Shown: in pieces, positions 24,807 through 34,900 of the stretch | How the letters are laid out: each line of letters opens with the position of its first letter | Position numbering within the stretch: the stretch's first letter is position 1 | Source: a virus | Direction: 5' to 3' (one strand) | Virus record (IMG/VR): IMGVR_UViG_3300037230_000083 | Coordinates: 1 to 47,685 of that record | Length of the DNA: 47,685 bases | Made by a program: the position numbers and the translations under genes | Notes under the pieces: generated by a model | Database searches by the model: none | What the model was told of the DNA's origin: nothing | The model's input: only the letters and a program-made list of their open reading frames with translations

Positions 24807-27787
24807 GTAACTTCGCTTTCGTCCAAGCCACAGCTTGCACGCCGAATACGACCTCGCAGGCCTTCACTTCGCACAACACCGCGGGGAACATCCTCATCGT
24901 CATCGCCTGGTACGGCGGCGATGCACCGACCGACACCCAAGGCAACACTTACACGCTGGTGCAGGCCGGCTGGAGCTGGGCCGAAACCGCCATCTATGCG
25001 GCCTTCAACTGCGCGGCCGGCGCCAACACGGTCACTTCGGTTGGGTGCATGGCGGTCATTGCCATGGAGTACTCCTCCGCAGCCGCCACTTGCTATATCT
25101 GCCCGGGGCACGTTGCGGCAGGACCCGGCGACGACAACCAAATTATCACCAGCATCGATTCGGGCAACGGTCCGAGCGGGGGCGGCTCGAACTTCACCAG
25201 CGCGGATGAAGTGATGGTGATCTTCGCAGGCTTCAGCACAGACGCAGACGGAACGTGGACTATTCCCGCCGGTACGATTCGTTGGCACGGTCCGACAAAT
25301 GGAGGCTTTGAAGAGGCTCCATACGCCTCGTGTGTGGGTGATAACGACGTCGCGAACATCGCGACCTCCTACACCAATTCGCCGTTCTACCTCAGTGGCG
25401 CGGGCGTTCCGCAAACCATGTGCATCTTCCTCAACCTCACCGGGGTAACTTGCACGGGCGGGACCAGCGGAGCACCAGGCGGAGGGGAAAGCGGCTCTGG
25501 CGCGGGCGATAGCTCGTACGGCAGCACCGGCAGCAGTCTGGTGCCAACGCCGAACCCGGGGATGCTCGCCGTGTACTTCGAGAGTGAGGAGCGGTGGATG
25601 TATCACCGCAACGCGGTTGGGATGAGTCGCTTCTACGGCTTCCTATTCGATGGCGTGATGATGATCGGGCTTACCGGCTCGACTCCGGTGGACGCCACGA
25701 GCAACGCCGTGGCCTATAACGTCGATGATTTCCGCGGCTTCTTACAGCAGGACGAACCCCTCACCGGCTCGACAGGCGTCGCGATCGAGTGCGTTTATCA
25801 ATCGCACTTCGAGGACGTGAACTATCCCGACAACGAGAAGATGTGGCTCGAAATCGTGGTGGATTATCTTCTCGGCAACACCAACACCGCGAACGTCCTG
25901 GTGGGCTATAACAATTTCGCGCCGGCGACCGTTGGCACTCTCACGGCCACGGCAGGACTGCGCAAGCAAGTCAGCTTCCTGCTCGGCACGGATGGAGTAC
26001 TCGCCAAGAATATCTCGGTTCAGCTCGACACCTTCTTAAACGCTCCGTGCGAGATCCACAACGTTTACCTGTTCTATTACCTCGAAGCGCGGCGAGCGTT
26101 GGCCGCTTCCACCATCCCGATCGACCTCGGCAGTCCGCTGGTGAAGCAGTGTAAAGAGCTGATGCTTGATATCGACGCCTCAGACGGCGCCGTGAACATC
26201 AACATCTATTCGGACCTTCCCGGCAACACGCTGGCAGTCCGACAGACACCCTCCGCGGTAACGACCTCGGGCCGCGCCATCATAAAATTCCCGTTCTCCG
26301 TGACCGAGGGTTTTCTCTGGCGCGTGGCTCTCACGGCTGCCACCAGCGGCACGTTCCGGCTTTACGGGGCGCGGCTTCTTATGCGGCCGATCGGCGTGTA
26401 TGTCGAAGCCTACGAATCCGCGGCTGGGTTCATCTACGACAGCGAACCGCACAGCTTCGAAAGCCTTCTCACCAAGATCCCTCGCGCCTACGCGATCGCA
26501 CTTTCAGCCACACCAATAAAGCGATTTCGCGAAATATCCCTCGAAATCGAAACATTCAACGAGAATGTGACGGTTTCTTTCCTGACTGACCTTCCCGGCA
26601 ACACGGAAGTGGTCCGGAGCACGTTCACCGTCAACACCGCTTTGCTCGGCCGAAGGTACGTGAGGCTGCCTTTGCCGCTCGCGATCGGGACCGCGGCCTG
26701 GGTGGTGGGAACAACCTACGCGCTTAACGCCTTTTGCAGCTATGCCGGCAACTCATGGCAGAGTCTAGCGGGCACTAACCTCGGCAATACCCCGTCCACG
26801 ACGTCGACCTGGTGGCAACCGCTCCCGATCGAGGGCCGCATTTGCCGGCTCCAGATTTCAGGCACCAGCAAGTACGTGCTTTACGACGCAGCCGTGGAGT
26901 TGCTTCCGGTGGGCCTGTATATCGAGGCCTACGAAGCCGCCGGCGGCGCCGTGTACGACTCCCGCGAGATGGACTTCGGCAGCCAGAAGCCGAAAGAGGC
27001 TCGCGAGCTGGAACTCGATATCGAGACAACCGGCGCCGTGACCGCGACTTTGTACTGTGACTTACCCGGTTACACGATGGTCGCGTGCTACACGAACACG
27101 GGCATTTCAACCACCGGCCGGCAAAAGGTCCTCCTGCCGCTCACCTTGGACGCGGCGCCGTACGACTACCCAATCGGTAGGTTCTACAGGCTCGTCATCA
27201 CCGGAACCAACGCCTTCCGGCTCTACGACGCACAGATCAAGCTCCGAGAATTCGGCTGTTACCTGGTGGGCGATGAGGCGAGCGCTTCACCCATAGGCGT
27301 TTTCGATACGACGCCGATGGATTGCGGCACGGAGAGATTGAAAGAGTTCAAGAAGATCGAGCTTGAAATCCAGACCGACAGCACCGGTACCGCAACCCTG
27401 AACCTCTGGACCGACCAACCCGCCGGCAGCTTGACGCTGCAATTCACCACCACGATCAACACCGGGGCAACCCGGCAGTCCGTCAAGATCCCCATGACCA
27501 GCGGCATCCGCGGGCGCCTGGTGCAAGTCGAGGTAACCGGATGCGGTGTGCGGCTATTCAACGGTCGCATCTGGACGCGAGCCTTTAACGATCCCAAATC
27601 GCAGTGGACCTGGATCCCGATGCCAATCCCGCCTACACCAGGGGAATGGGCCTGGGCAAAATTCCCCGTCAACCCGACGCCGCCGGCGAATGATCTCAGC
27701 CAATGGATATGGGGCAAGTTCATGAGCGTGACCGAGACGCCTGACACCTGGACCTTTGTCGACGTACCTTTCGAGGTAACCGGATGA
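24803..27787 (+). CDS. Large tail protein with four tandem beta repeats
   Basis: 994 residues. Residues 1-230 are a Gly/Ser-rich jelly-roll-like head (FAFVQATACTPNTTSQAFTS). Residues 430-940 contain four related units of about 115 residues: each has a KE/RE-LxLxI-T strand (CKELMLDIDA, FREISLEIET, ARELELDIET, FKKIELEIQT), a DLPGNT-like turn and an RLY/LYDA end, and the first three are followed by a VEAYE-like strand. Between units 2 and 3 lies an insertion with YALNAFCSYAGNSWQSLAGT and WWQP, which is like a carbohydrate-binding ChiC/CBM5-12 module. Probably the main receptor-binding or tail-tip protein. Confidence 0.7.
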   Translation: MSNFAFVQATACTPNTTSQAFTSHNTAGNILIVIAWYGGDAPTDTQGNTYTLVQAGWSWAETAIYAAFNCAAGANTVTSVGCMAVIAMEYSSAAATCYICPGHVAAGPGDDNQIITSIDSGNGPSGGGSNFTSADEVMVIFAGFSTDADGTWTIPAGTIRWHGPTNGGFEEAPYASCVGDNDVANIATSYTNSPFYLSGAGVPQTMCIFLNLTGVTCTGGTSGAPGGGESGSGAGDSSYGSTGSSLVPTPNPGMLAVYFESEERWMYHRNAVGMSRFYGFLFDGVMMIGLTGSTPVDATSNAVAYNVDDFRGFLQQDEPLTGSTGVAIECVYQSHFEDVNYPDNEKMWLEIVVDYLLGNTNTANVLVGYNNFAPATVGTLTATAGLRKQVSFLLGTDGVLAKNISVQLDTFLNAPCEIHNVYLFYYLEARRALAASTIPIDLGSPLVKQCKELMLDIDASDGAVNINIYSDLPGNTLAVRQTPSAVTTSGRAIIKFPFSVTEGFLWRVALTAATSGTFRLYGARLLMRPIGVYVEAYESAAGFIYDSEPHSFESLLTKIPRAYAIALSATPIKRFREISLEIETFNENVTVSFLTDLPGNTEVVRSTFTVNTALLGRRYVRLPLPLAIGTAAWVVGTTYALNAFCSYAGNSWQSLAGTNLGNTPSTTSTWWQPLPIEGRICRLQISGTSKYVLYDAAVELLPVGLYIEAYEAAGGAVYDSREMDFGSQKPKEARELELDIETTGAVTATLYCDLPGYTMVACYTNTGISTTGRQKVLLPLTLDAAPYDYPIGRFYRLVITGTNAFRLYDAQIKLREFGCYLVGDEASASPIGVFDTTPMDCGTERLKEFKKIELEIQTDSTGTATLNLWTDQPAGSLTLQFTTTINTGATRQSVKIPMTSGIRGRLVQVEVTGCGVRLFNGRIWTRAFNDPKSQWTWIPMPIPPTPGEWAWAKFPVNPTPPANDLSQWIWGKFMSVTETPDTWTFVDVPFEVTG

Positions 27788-29109
27788 GCAAGAAAACGAA
27801 GGGCGGCGCGAAGCGCATTACTCCGATCGACGGCAGTCTGACCGGCACGGACCTCACGGCCGCGATCAACCAGCGACTCCGAAGCATCGTTATGGGGCCC
27901 ACCACTTCGGGCGAACTGACCGCGGGAGACGTGGCAGTCTACGACGCAAGCGGCAACCTGGTGGATGGTGGAGCTTTGCCGCTCACTGTCTCGGATGACG
28001 GGACCATCGTCGCGACCGAACCCGGCATAAATCTGATTGCGGGCGACGACGTAACGCTGGTGATCAAAGACAACCCCGCGAAAAACCGCATCGACATTAC
28101 TATCTCAGCCACCGGCGGGGGCGGCGCGGGCACGGTCACAAGCGTGGCTCTCACGGTACCCTCCTATCTCTCGGTTGCAGGGTCGCCCATCACCGGCGCC
28201 GGCACGCTCGCAATCAGTGGCGCCAGCGAAGCGGCGAACAAGGTTCTGGCGAGTCCGAACGGCTCCGCGGGCGTGATGACCCCGCGGGTACTCGTCCCGG
28301 CCGACCTTCCCATCGCGACCACTTTAGCGCTCGGAGCGGTGCAACCGGATGGCACCACCATCACGGTTGCAGCGGGCGTTATCAGCGCAGTCGGCGGGGG
28401 CGCCGGGGGCGTGACGGCGGGCACGTTTGCGAGCCTGCCGGGTTTTCCGGTTGCGGGCCAGCTCTATTTCTTCACCGACTCGATTTACGAATGCGCAATC
28501 TACAGCGGTTCAGCATGGCTGTATTTTCTCGCAGGGCGGTCGCTCACCCCGCCGAACGATGGGGCCTTCACTTGGCAGAATCAATCGACAGCCTTGGACA
28601 CGGGCGTGCATGGCGGGGCGAACATGCTCAGCGCAGTCGGGGCCGGCGGCTCGAATGTGAACGGACGCTATATCGCTTACCCGACGCCGCCCTTTACCAT
28701 GACGATGGCGTTCCAAGGGCAGCCCATTTCCGTCGCCGGGAACTCTCCGACCAACGGCAACGGAGGCATGTATTTGAGCGATGGCACCAAAGTGATCGTG
28801 TTTGGGATCTATGGACCGCTGCCGAGCCTTGCACTTCAGTACGGGCCGTCCATGACGAACATCACGTCGAACCTGATCACCGTGCGGCAGACCTCCGCGG
28901 CTCCGATCTACTGGCTGCGGATGGACGATGGCGTGACCACCAGCGGCTACCAGACTTTCTGGACGTCTTACGACGGCATCAACTGGACCAAGCAGCTTGA
29001 CCAGCCATCGACCACTGATCTCACGGCTACGCGCATCGGTTACTTCGTCTCGGCGTATGACACCGGCACTTTCTATCAGGCCTGGATCGCCCACTGGCTG
29101 CAAAGCTAG
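27784..29109 (+). CDS. Tail fibre protein with lectin-like C-terminus
   Basis: 441 residues. A short basic start (SKKTKGGAKRITPIDGSLTG) is followed by Gly/Val/Thr-rich fibre shaft repeats (GTVTSVALTVPSYLSVAGSP, a motif common in phage tail fibres). The last 200 residues resemble a concanavalin/LamG-like sandwich (YWLRMDDGVTTSGYQTFWTS, NWTKQLDQPSTTDLTATRIG). Coupled by ATGA to the preceding tail gene and convergent with 29106-29420; their stops share the bases CTAG. Confidence 0.75.
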   Translation: MSKKTKGGAKRITPIDGSLTGTDLTAAINQRLRSIVMGPTTSGELTAGDVAVYDASGNLVDGGALPLTVSDDGTIVATEPGINLIAGDDVTLVIKDNPAKNRIDITISATGGGGAGTVTSVALTVPSYLSVAGSPITGAGTLAISGASEAANKVLASPNGSAGVMTPRVLVPADLPIATTLALGAVQPDGTTITVAAGVISAVGGGAGGVTAGTFASLPGFPVAGQLYFFTDSIYECAIYSGSAWLYFLAGRSLTPPNDGAFTWQNQSTALDTGVHGGANMLSAVGAGGSNVNGRYIAYPTPPFTMTMAFQGQPISVAGNSPTNGNGGMYLSDGTKVIVFGIYGPLPSLALQYGPSMTNITSNLITVRQTSAAPIYWLRMDDGVTTSGYQTFWTSYDGINWTKQLDQPSTTDLTATRIGYFVSAYDTGTFYQAWIAHWLQS

Positions 29110-29420
29110 GCTTGCGCGGGGGGAACGCCGGCAGCGGCAGTTTTCACGGCGGTAAAGCCAACGGCCTGGAGCGGGGGAACGCCGGCAACCGCGGCCATCA
29201 CCTGATCGTAGACAGTGGGCAACAGGTCGGCACCAAGCGTAACCAGATTGTCCGCGGGCGCAACCTTCGACGCGGCAGCGTTCAGGGCCGACGCTGCAAG
29301 TGACAAAACGGCTTGCTTGTGCGCAGCGGGGGAAAGCTCCGGGGCCGCGCTACTCACACCGGCGGCCAGGGCAGCAACGCCCGCCTGTAAATTCGCTATC
29401 TGTCTGAAAACTGTCAGCAT
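29106..29420 (-). CDS. Ala/Val-rich helical protein on opposite strand, 104 aa
   Basis: A hydrophobic, nearly all-helical protein: FRQIANLQAGVAALAAGVSS, AVLSLAASALNAAASKVAP, AVAGVPPLQAVGFTAVKTAA. AAAGGAAACGAC before the ATG gives a good ribosome site. It is the only leftward gene between 4.1 and 39 kb, so it needs its own promoter in 29421-29524. It recalls the 8806-9150 protein in composition. Role unknown; might be membrane-active, immunity-related or a moron. Confidence 0.55.
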   Translation of the reverse strand: MLTVFRQIANLQAGVAALAAGVSSAAPELSPAAHKQAVLSLAASALNAAASKVAPADNLVTLGADLLPTVYDQVMAAVAGVPPLQAVGFTAVKTAAAGVPPAQA

Positions 29421-29524
29421 GTCGTTTCCTTTGTAGGCCGAACAGCTCCGAACTTAACACGTCTTCCACGTCTTCCTCGTCTGTTTCCCACACATTCACT
29501 ATTCGACCGTCGAAGTGCGTAGCG

Positions 29525-30379
29525 ATGATCACCCTGGTAGCTCCTTTCCCCTCATACCTTTGGCACATTGCGTGGAGTTGGCTCGAACCGTTGCGCGCAA
29601 TCGTGTGCGATGACTTCGCTCCGAAGGACTTAGAGGCATTTGTCGAATCATTCCAGAGAGGCGGTAGCCAGGTCGTTGGAGTTAAGGAAGATGGCCGCCT
29701 GGTTGGCGCCGTGACGTTCGAGCCGGTGAACCCGGTAACGTGCAACGTCCACATCCTGTTTGCTCCGAAGTTTCGGGGCCGGGAGAAGAAGCGGGCCGCG
29801 GCAGAGATGGCGTGTCAGGCAGCGTTCAACGCTGGGGCGCGGAAGTTGATGGCGCTGATCCCGGCTGATAACTGGCCGGCGATCGCGATGGCGGTACGGA
29901 GCGGGGCGCGGATCGAGGGGCGGCTGATGAGTCACTCGGTGCGAGATGGAAAACCGCTCGATGCAGTGTGTTTGGGAATTACGAAAGAGGAGTTTTCGCA
30001 TGGGACTGAATTTAGGCGCATCTACGGGCGGAACATCGAGCAACAGCCAGACGGCGGGAACCGGAACCAACACGCCGACATTCTCGGCGGGGCAGGGGAC
30101 CGTCCAATCGATGCTGGGGTCACTGTTCTCCCAGCTCCTGCCGGCAGCGGGATCGGGGGGGATCTCGGCGCCGGTGCAGGCCGTAGAAACCGGAAACGCA
30201 AATCAGATCAATCAGACCAGCGCGGCCACGGGAACAGCGATGAACCGCTTCCTCGCAAGCCGCGGGTTCGGAGCAAGCGGCCAGACGGGACAAGCGGGAC
30301 TCCAGACCGAACTCGGCAGGCAAGCAGCTCTGGGAGCAAACGCGTCAAACGCGGGCGCCCAACAGCTCACCCAAAATGA
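29525..30379 (+). CDS. GNAT-like acetyltransferase with overlapping C-terminal extension
   Basis: Residues 1-155 have the GNAT pattern: DLEAFVESFQRGGSQVVGVK, EDGRLVGAVTFEPVNPVTCN, VHILFAPKFRGREKKRAAAE (the FxPxFRGR-x-G/A pyrophosphate loop), then ARKLMALIPADNWPAIAMA. Phage acetyltransferases of this kind lie next to internal virion genes. A normal protein would end near residue 160, but the frame stays open to 30379 and runs 380 bases into 30000-30500 in another frame, with Gly/Arg-rich, shadow-like sequence. Either the extension is translated or a stop has been lost. Confidence 0.65.
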   Translation: MITLVAPFPSYLWHIAWSWLEPLRAIVCDDFAPKDLEAFVESFQRGGSQVVGVKEDGRLVGAVTFEPVNPVTCNVHILFAPKFRGREKKRAAAEMACQAAFNAGARKLMALIPADNWPAIAMAVRSGARIEGRLMSHSVRDGKPLDAVCLGITKEEFSHGTEFRRIYGRNIEQQPDGGNRNQHADILGGAGDRPIDAGVTVLPAPAGSGIGGDLGAGAGRRNRKRKSDQSDQRGHGNSDEPLPRKPRVRSKRPDGTSGTPDRTRQASSSGSKRVKRGRPTAHPK

Positions 30380-30500
30380 CACGGCTCTTTCGGATGCTCT
30401 AAACTTCGCGTTCAACACCCCTGGATCGAGTAGCAGTGCCGCAACCGCTAGCAGCGGCAGCTCCACGGCGTACAAAGTCGGCGCCGGAGTGTCGGTGTAA
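30000..30500 (+). CDS. Internal virion-like Gly/Ser/Ala-rich protein, 166 aa
   Basis: GAGGAG lies seven bases before the ATG, a strong ribosome site. Low-complexity start (GLNLGASTGGTSSNSQTAGT) then helical segment VQSMLGSLFSQLLPAAGSGG and QINQTSAATGTAMNRFLASR. Small Gly/Ala/Gln-rich helical proteins of this kind precede the ejection proteins in podoviruses. Overlaps the end of the acetyltransferase frame and abuts the next gene by one base. Confidence 0.65.
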   Translation: MGLNLGASTGGTSSNSQTAGTGTNTPTFSAGQGTVQSMLGSLFSQLLPAAGSGGISAPVQAVETGNANQINQTSAATGTAMNRFLASRGFGASGQTGQAGLQTELGRQAALGANASNAGAQQLTQNDTALSDALNFAFNTPGSSSSAATASSGSSTAYKVGAGVSV

Positions 30501-31954
30501 TGGCCCAATTACTCAACGCTCCAGAACTAAATTTGAGTGGCTCCGCCGCCCCTGATCCGGCCGGGGAAGCAGCTTCGCACGCCTATGCGGCCGGGCTCCA
30601 GTTCGCGACGGCGTTGCGCGACCAGGCGCTCAAAGGGCAACAGCAGCAGCAACTCAAGCAGCACCAGGACCAACAGGCCCAACAGGCAAGCGATATTGCC
30701 TATGCCAAGGAGCAACAGGGATACAACCAGATCGGCGCCACCCTCGCTCCCCAGTACAACGCGGCCGTTCCACAGACCGGCAGTGTCGCCCCGACGCCTG
30801 CAGGCTTCGGCGGCGGCGAAGCTCCCCCACAATTGAGCAACCCCGGCAACTCGCTGAAACGCGACCCATCCGGATTGCAGCTCGATCCCAGCCAACAGGC
30901 CGACGACCCGAACCATATCCAGATCGATTCTCGAGGAATTGCGCGCCACGTTCCATCGCTCGAAGAACGCGAGAAGGCGAAGGTGAAGCCACCTGTTCCG
31001 CTCGATGACACCAACAGCTTTGTTCCTTCAGGAGATCTCGCGGACCGCCTCACGAAAGCAGGGGTGAAACCCGGTACACGGTTGCCCTTAGCCGATGCAC
31101 TGAAGCAACAGGCACCAGGCGCGGAACACTACATTACGGGGACCGACAAAGACGGCAACGCGGCACAGTTCACGGTCGGTCCGGATCATAAGGCCGTGCC
31201 TATCGAGTTTTCGGACGGGTACAGCGGAGCGAAACCGGAGTCCGACAAGCCGGCGAAGTACACCTACAACCACTTCACGGATGACTCGGGAAAAGTCAGT
31301 GTGACCCGGATTGGAGGAGACGAGGAAGCTCCTCAAATCTGGAAGGGCGGAAAGTGGACGCCCATGGGAGACACCGAAACTGTAGGGGCAAAGCACAAGG
31401 ATCCGGACGTAGCAAGCGCACTGGTGAACGAACACATCCAGGAGCGCAAGGATGCGAAGGAACAAGCAGGCCGGGACTCCGCACAGAAGGTGCTCGACGG
31501 GTATCAGGTGAAGGAGCAGTCTCAACATGCCCTGCGATCCGCCTATGGGGAGGCTTTGTCCACCCAACCGGATGCCGACGGAAAGAACAAAGGTCAAACC
31601 TGGGTAATCGATCCGGTGACTCATAAGGAGGAGGAGCTCACTCCAGCGCGGCGCGCCGCCTATCAGAACGAGTACCAGAGGGCCACAAAGCTGGCGGGAG
31701 CCTACCATGACGCCCAGCAGAAAATCATAGTCCGGCAAGGCGGTGATCCGGACCCGGCACAGCAACAGCAGACCGCACCTGCAGGCCAGCAGACCACTGC
31801 ACCGCCGGCAGCTCCGCCGGCTGCGGCAGCGACGAAACCAGGCAGTAAGGGCAAGCTCACTGACAAGACCATCGTGCGGAAATACCTCGATGCGAATCAC
31901 GGAGACAGTAAAAAGGCACAGGCCGCGGCGCAGGCCGATGGCTGGGTGTTCTAG
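30500..31954 (+). CDS. Internal virion/ejection protein, 484 aa
   Basis: Helical N-terminus (PAGEAASHAYAAGLQFATAL) with a Gln-rich coiled run near residues 50-75, Pro-rich linkers, a central domain with YTYNHFTDDSGKVSVTRIGG, and a long helical segment. It ends KKAQAAAQADGWVF, a closing motif seen in other phage internal virion proteins. Position before the giant protein matches the podovirus ejection-protein order. Not an enzyme as far as visible. Confidence 0.6.
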   Translation: MAQLLNAPELNLSGSAAPDPAGEAASHAYAAGLQFATALRDQALKGQQQQQLKQHQDQQAQQASDIAYAKEQQGYNQIGATLAPQYNAAVPQTGSVAPTPAGFGGGEAPPQLSNPGNSLKRDPSGLQLDPSQQADDPNHIQIDSRGIARHVPSLEEREKAKVKPPVPLDDTNSFVPSGDLADRLTKAGVKPGTRLPLADALKQQAPGAEHYITGTDKDGNAAQFTVGPDHKAVPIEFSDGYSGAKPESDKPAKYTYNHFTDDSGKVSVTRIGGDEEAPQIWKGGKWTPMGDTETVGAKHKDPDVASALVNEHIQERKDAKEQAGRDSAQKVLDGYQVKEQSQHALRSAYGEALSTQPDADGKNKGQTWVIDPVTHKEEELTPARRAAYQNEYQRATKLAGAYHDAQQKIIVRQGGDPDPAQQQQTAPAGQQTTAPPAAPPAAAATKPGSKGKLTDKTIVRKYLDANHGDSKKAQAAAQADGWVF

Positions 31955-31956
31955 AC

Positions 31957-34900
31957 GTGCCCAACATCTTCGATGAGGTAGCGGGCGAGCAACAGCAACA
32001 GGCGCAGCCGCAGAGCCAGAACATTTTCGACCAGGTGGCCGCGGAGAAGCCGCAGGCGCAAGCGCCAGCAGCTCCGGCGGCCGCACCCTCGTGGCAGGAC
32101 CGGATGACGCAGGAGGTTCAACAGAACGCTCCGCCCGTTGAACAGCATCGTGACGCGAGCGGCAACCTCTACATTGGCGGCCGACGAGCGGACGCCTACC
32201 AGCAGACCCCGCAAGAGAGCCAGCGCGCAATCGAAAACATCCGCGGGCTGGAACAGGACCATCCAGGCTTGGCGTCTGGCGGCATGCCTGACGTCGAGGC
32301 CTACGGTAACGCACTCGCCATGGGAGCGGGCGAAGTTCTACCCGGCGCCGCGGCAGCAGTCAAAAACCCGTTGGTCAAGAAAGCCCTTCTTTTGGGGAGC
32401 ACCGCGGTCAATGCCTACTTCACGTGGCAGATGGGGCAAGGGGCAGGGCAGACCGCGAAAGAAGGCCTGGACGCTTACAACCAGGGCGACTACGCCAAGA
32501 TGGCCGCAAAGATTGGTCACGCGGGCGTGCTGGGACTCCTCACGGTCCTCGGAATTCATGGACTCGCCAAAACCGCGGTGATTGCCGAACCGTTATCGCA
32601 GTACAACACCCGCCAGGCTTCGCAACCGTTATCCGAGCAACCCGGGGGAGTGGCAGCCGAACCCGAGGTTCAGCAAGGCACCGCAGGGCCGGCAAAGCCC
32701 GCAACTGCGACCCCTGCCACCCCTGCCAGCGCTCCGGCACCGCCGGAAGCCGCGGCGCCGATCGACCCGCTGAAGCGCCAGAAGGGCGAGAAGTTCAGCG
32801 CATGGCAGGCTCGCGTGAACGCTGCAGGTCCTGCAGCTCCGCCGGCACCGGCTCCGGTACCGCCGGCCGCTCCCGTGCCGCTCAGCTCAACACTTCCGAC
32901 TCCGGAGCAAGCCGACCAGGCTACTACCGCGAACGCGCAGACAATCGTCAACGGTCCGCAACCGCCGGCAGCACCGGCGTCCATTCAACAGGAGACACCC
33001 AATGCAACTACCGTGGTCCAGCCAGGGCAAGCCCCCGGCAGCCAAACGCAAATCGATCAAGAGTCCAGCCCCGCAGTCGGGCCTACTCAAAGCCTTGAAC
33101 CAGGCGCAGCCGAACCCGCAGCAACCGGCGAGATTGCCAGCACGCCCGAGCCTGCCCAACCGCCCGCCGATGAAGTAGCGCCCGCAGAAAAACCAACGCC
33201 CGAGAAAAAGCCGGCACCGAAGGTCATCGCGGCAGATTCGGGTAAGGTAGCTGACAAAGCAAAAACCGAGGCTAAAGAGCCACAGTCTGGGCCGCAGGAA
33301 AAGAAAACTGAAACCGGGCCGGTTTACGGCAAGCCCGTCAATGTTGCCGTGCCAGGCGAAGAAACAAACTACCCGGCACGCTACGCCATCCGCGAACTCT
33401 CGGACCTTCAGCCATCCCACAATGGGATCACCTTCGAGCGGAATCCGCGCTACGAATACCAGAACGACCGCGACTACAAGAACAACCCGGAAATCAGTTC
33501 TCTCGTTGCCGATCGGTCAGGCCCAAAGTTCGATCCCAACTACCCGGCGACGGAGTCTCCCACCGCGGAAAATGGCGGACCGGTGATCGATCCCCGCGGT
33601 AACGTCCTCGGCGGCAACAGCCGTTCGATGACCCTCGCCCGGGTGTACAAATCGAATCCCGAAGGAGTCAAAGCTTACCAGGCCGCTCTGCGCGATCGCG
33701 CTGCCGTGTATGGCCTGAAACCGGAGGACCTCGACCGTTTCAAACAGCCCGTCATGGTTCGGGAGCTTTCTGAGCAACCGAACGAAGCCGCGGCGCAGCG
33801 GGCGATAACCGACTTCAATAAGAAAAGCGCTGGTGCGCTCGCAACCGCGGAGCGCGCAGTGGCGGACGGCCGTCTGATGAGCCGGCAGACCATCGGTCTG
33901 ATCTCCGCAAAGCTCGAGAACGTAGGCGAGGATTCGACGCTTGCACAGGCGATGCAGGGCGAGAACGGCGCGCAGATCGTCGACAGCCTGATCAAAGATG
34001 GCGTCGTCTCGCAGCAGGAGAGAGGCGCACTCATTGATGAGCGCGACTTGTTGACTGGCGAGGCCAAGGACCGTATCGCCAAGATGCTGGTCGGCCGGAT
34101 GTTCGAATCGCCGGCACAATATCAGGCGACACCTCCGGAGTTGCGCAACAAGCTCGAGCGCGTGGCGCCACAGGTTCTCCGCCTCGAGGGACGTCACGGC
34201 TGGAACATTACGCCGGCAGTGCAAGAGGCGCTTGGGCTTTTGGCTGACGTGCGATCGCATGGCGGTAAGAGCCTCGATGATTTTCTGAAGCAACCGGACC
34301 TCCAAGGGGAAGAGCGGGACTTTTCTCCGGAAGCGGTAGGAATTGCGAGAACGCTGGGCCGCGGGCCTGTGAAGGTTGCGCGCGCGTTCCGGCAGTTCGC
34401 CAACGATGAAGCACTTTCGCGTCAAGGTGCGGCACGGACGTTCTTTGAAGCACCGAGCCGGGAAGAGGCTTTCCATGCGGCGTTTAGCGAGGGAGCGAAG
34501 GGAGCGCTTGCCCGAAAATCCCGGTTGCAGAAGATGCGGCCGGCTGAACTGGCACGGATCAGTTACCGGCCGACGAAGAGTGGCGCGCCGGGAACGCTGT
34601 ACGGAAACAGTGAAGCGACGAATATGCTCTCGCACCTTGCCGAGGGCGCTTCGAGACTCCTTAGAGATCCTGAAACCGGCAACGTCCTTGTGGACGAAGA
34701 CGGCGAAATCAAGCGGGACCTTGCGGCCTTCAAAGATTTTACCGGTATGTCGATGCATCGCCTTACCGTGGAGAGGCTTCTCGCGCAGGCCCGGTGGGAG
34801 TTATACAACGGCGGGTGGCTACCATGGCGGAGAGACGAATTACAACGTTTCGTTTTCGCGGCCAAGGACGCGTTGGAGTCAAAAGACCGGTCCTTCATCT

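Noticed and set aside
31088-32314. 408-residue leftward open frame
   Set aside because: Arg/Leu/Cys-rich antisense shadow of the internal virion gene and the start of the giant gene.
33517-34758. 413-residue leftward open frame
   Set aside because: Antisense shadow of the giant protein gene.
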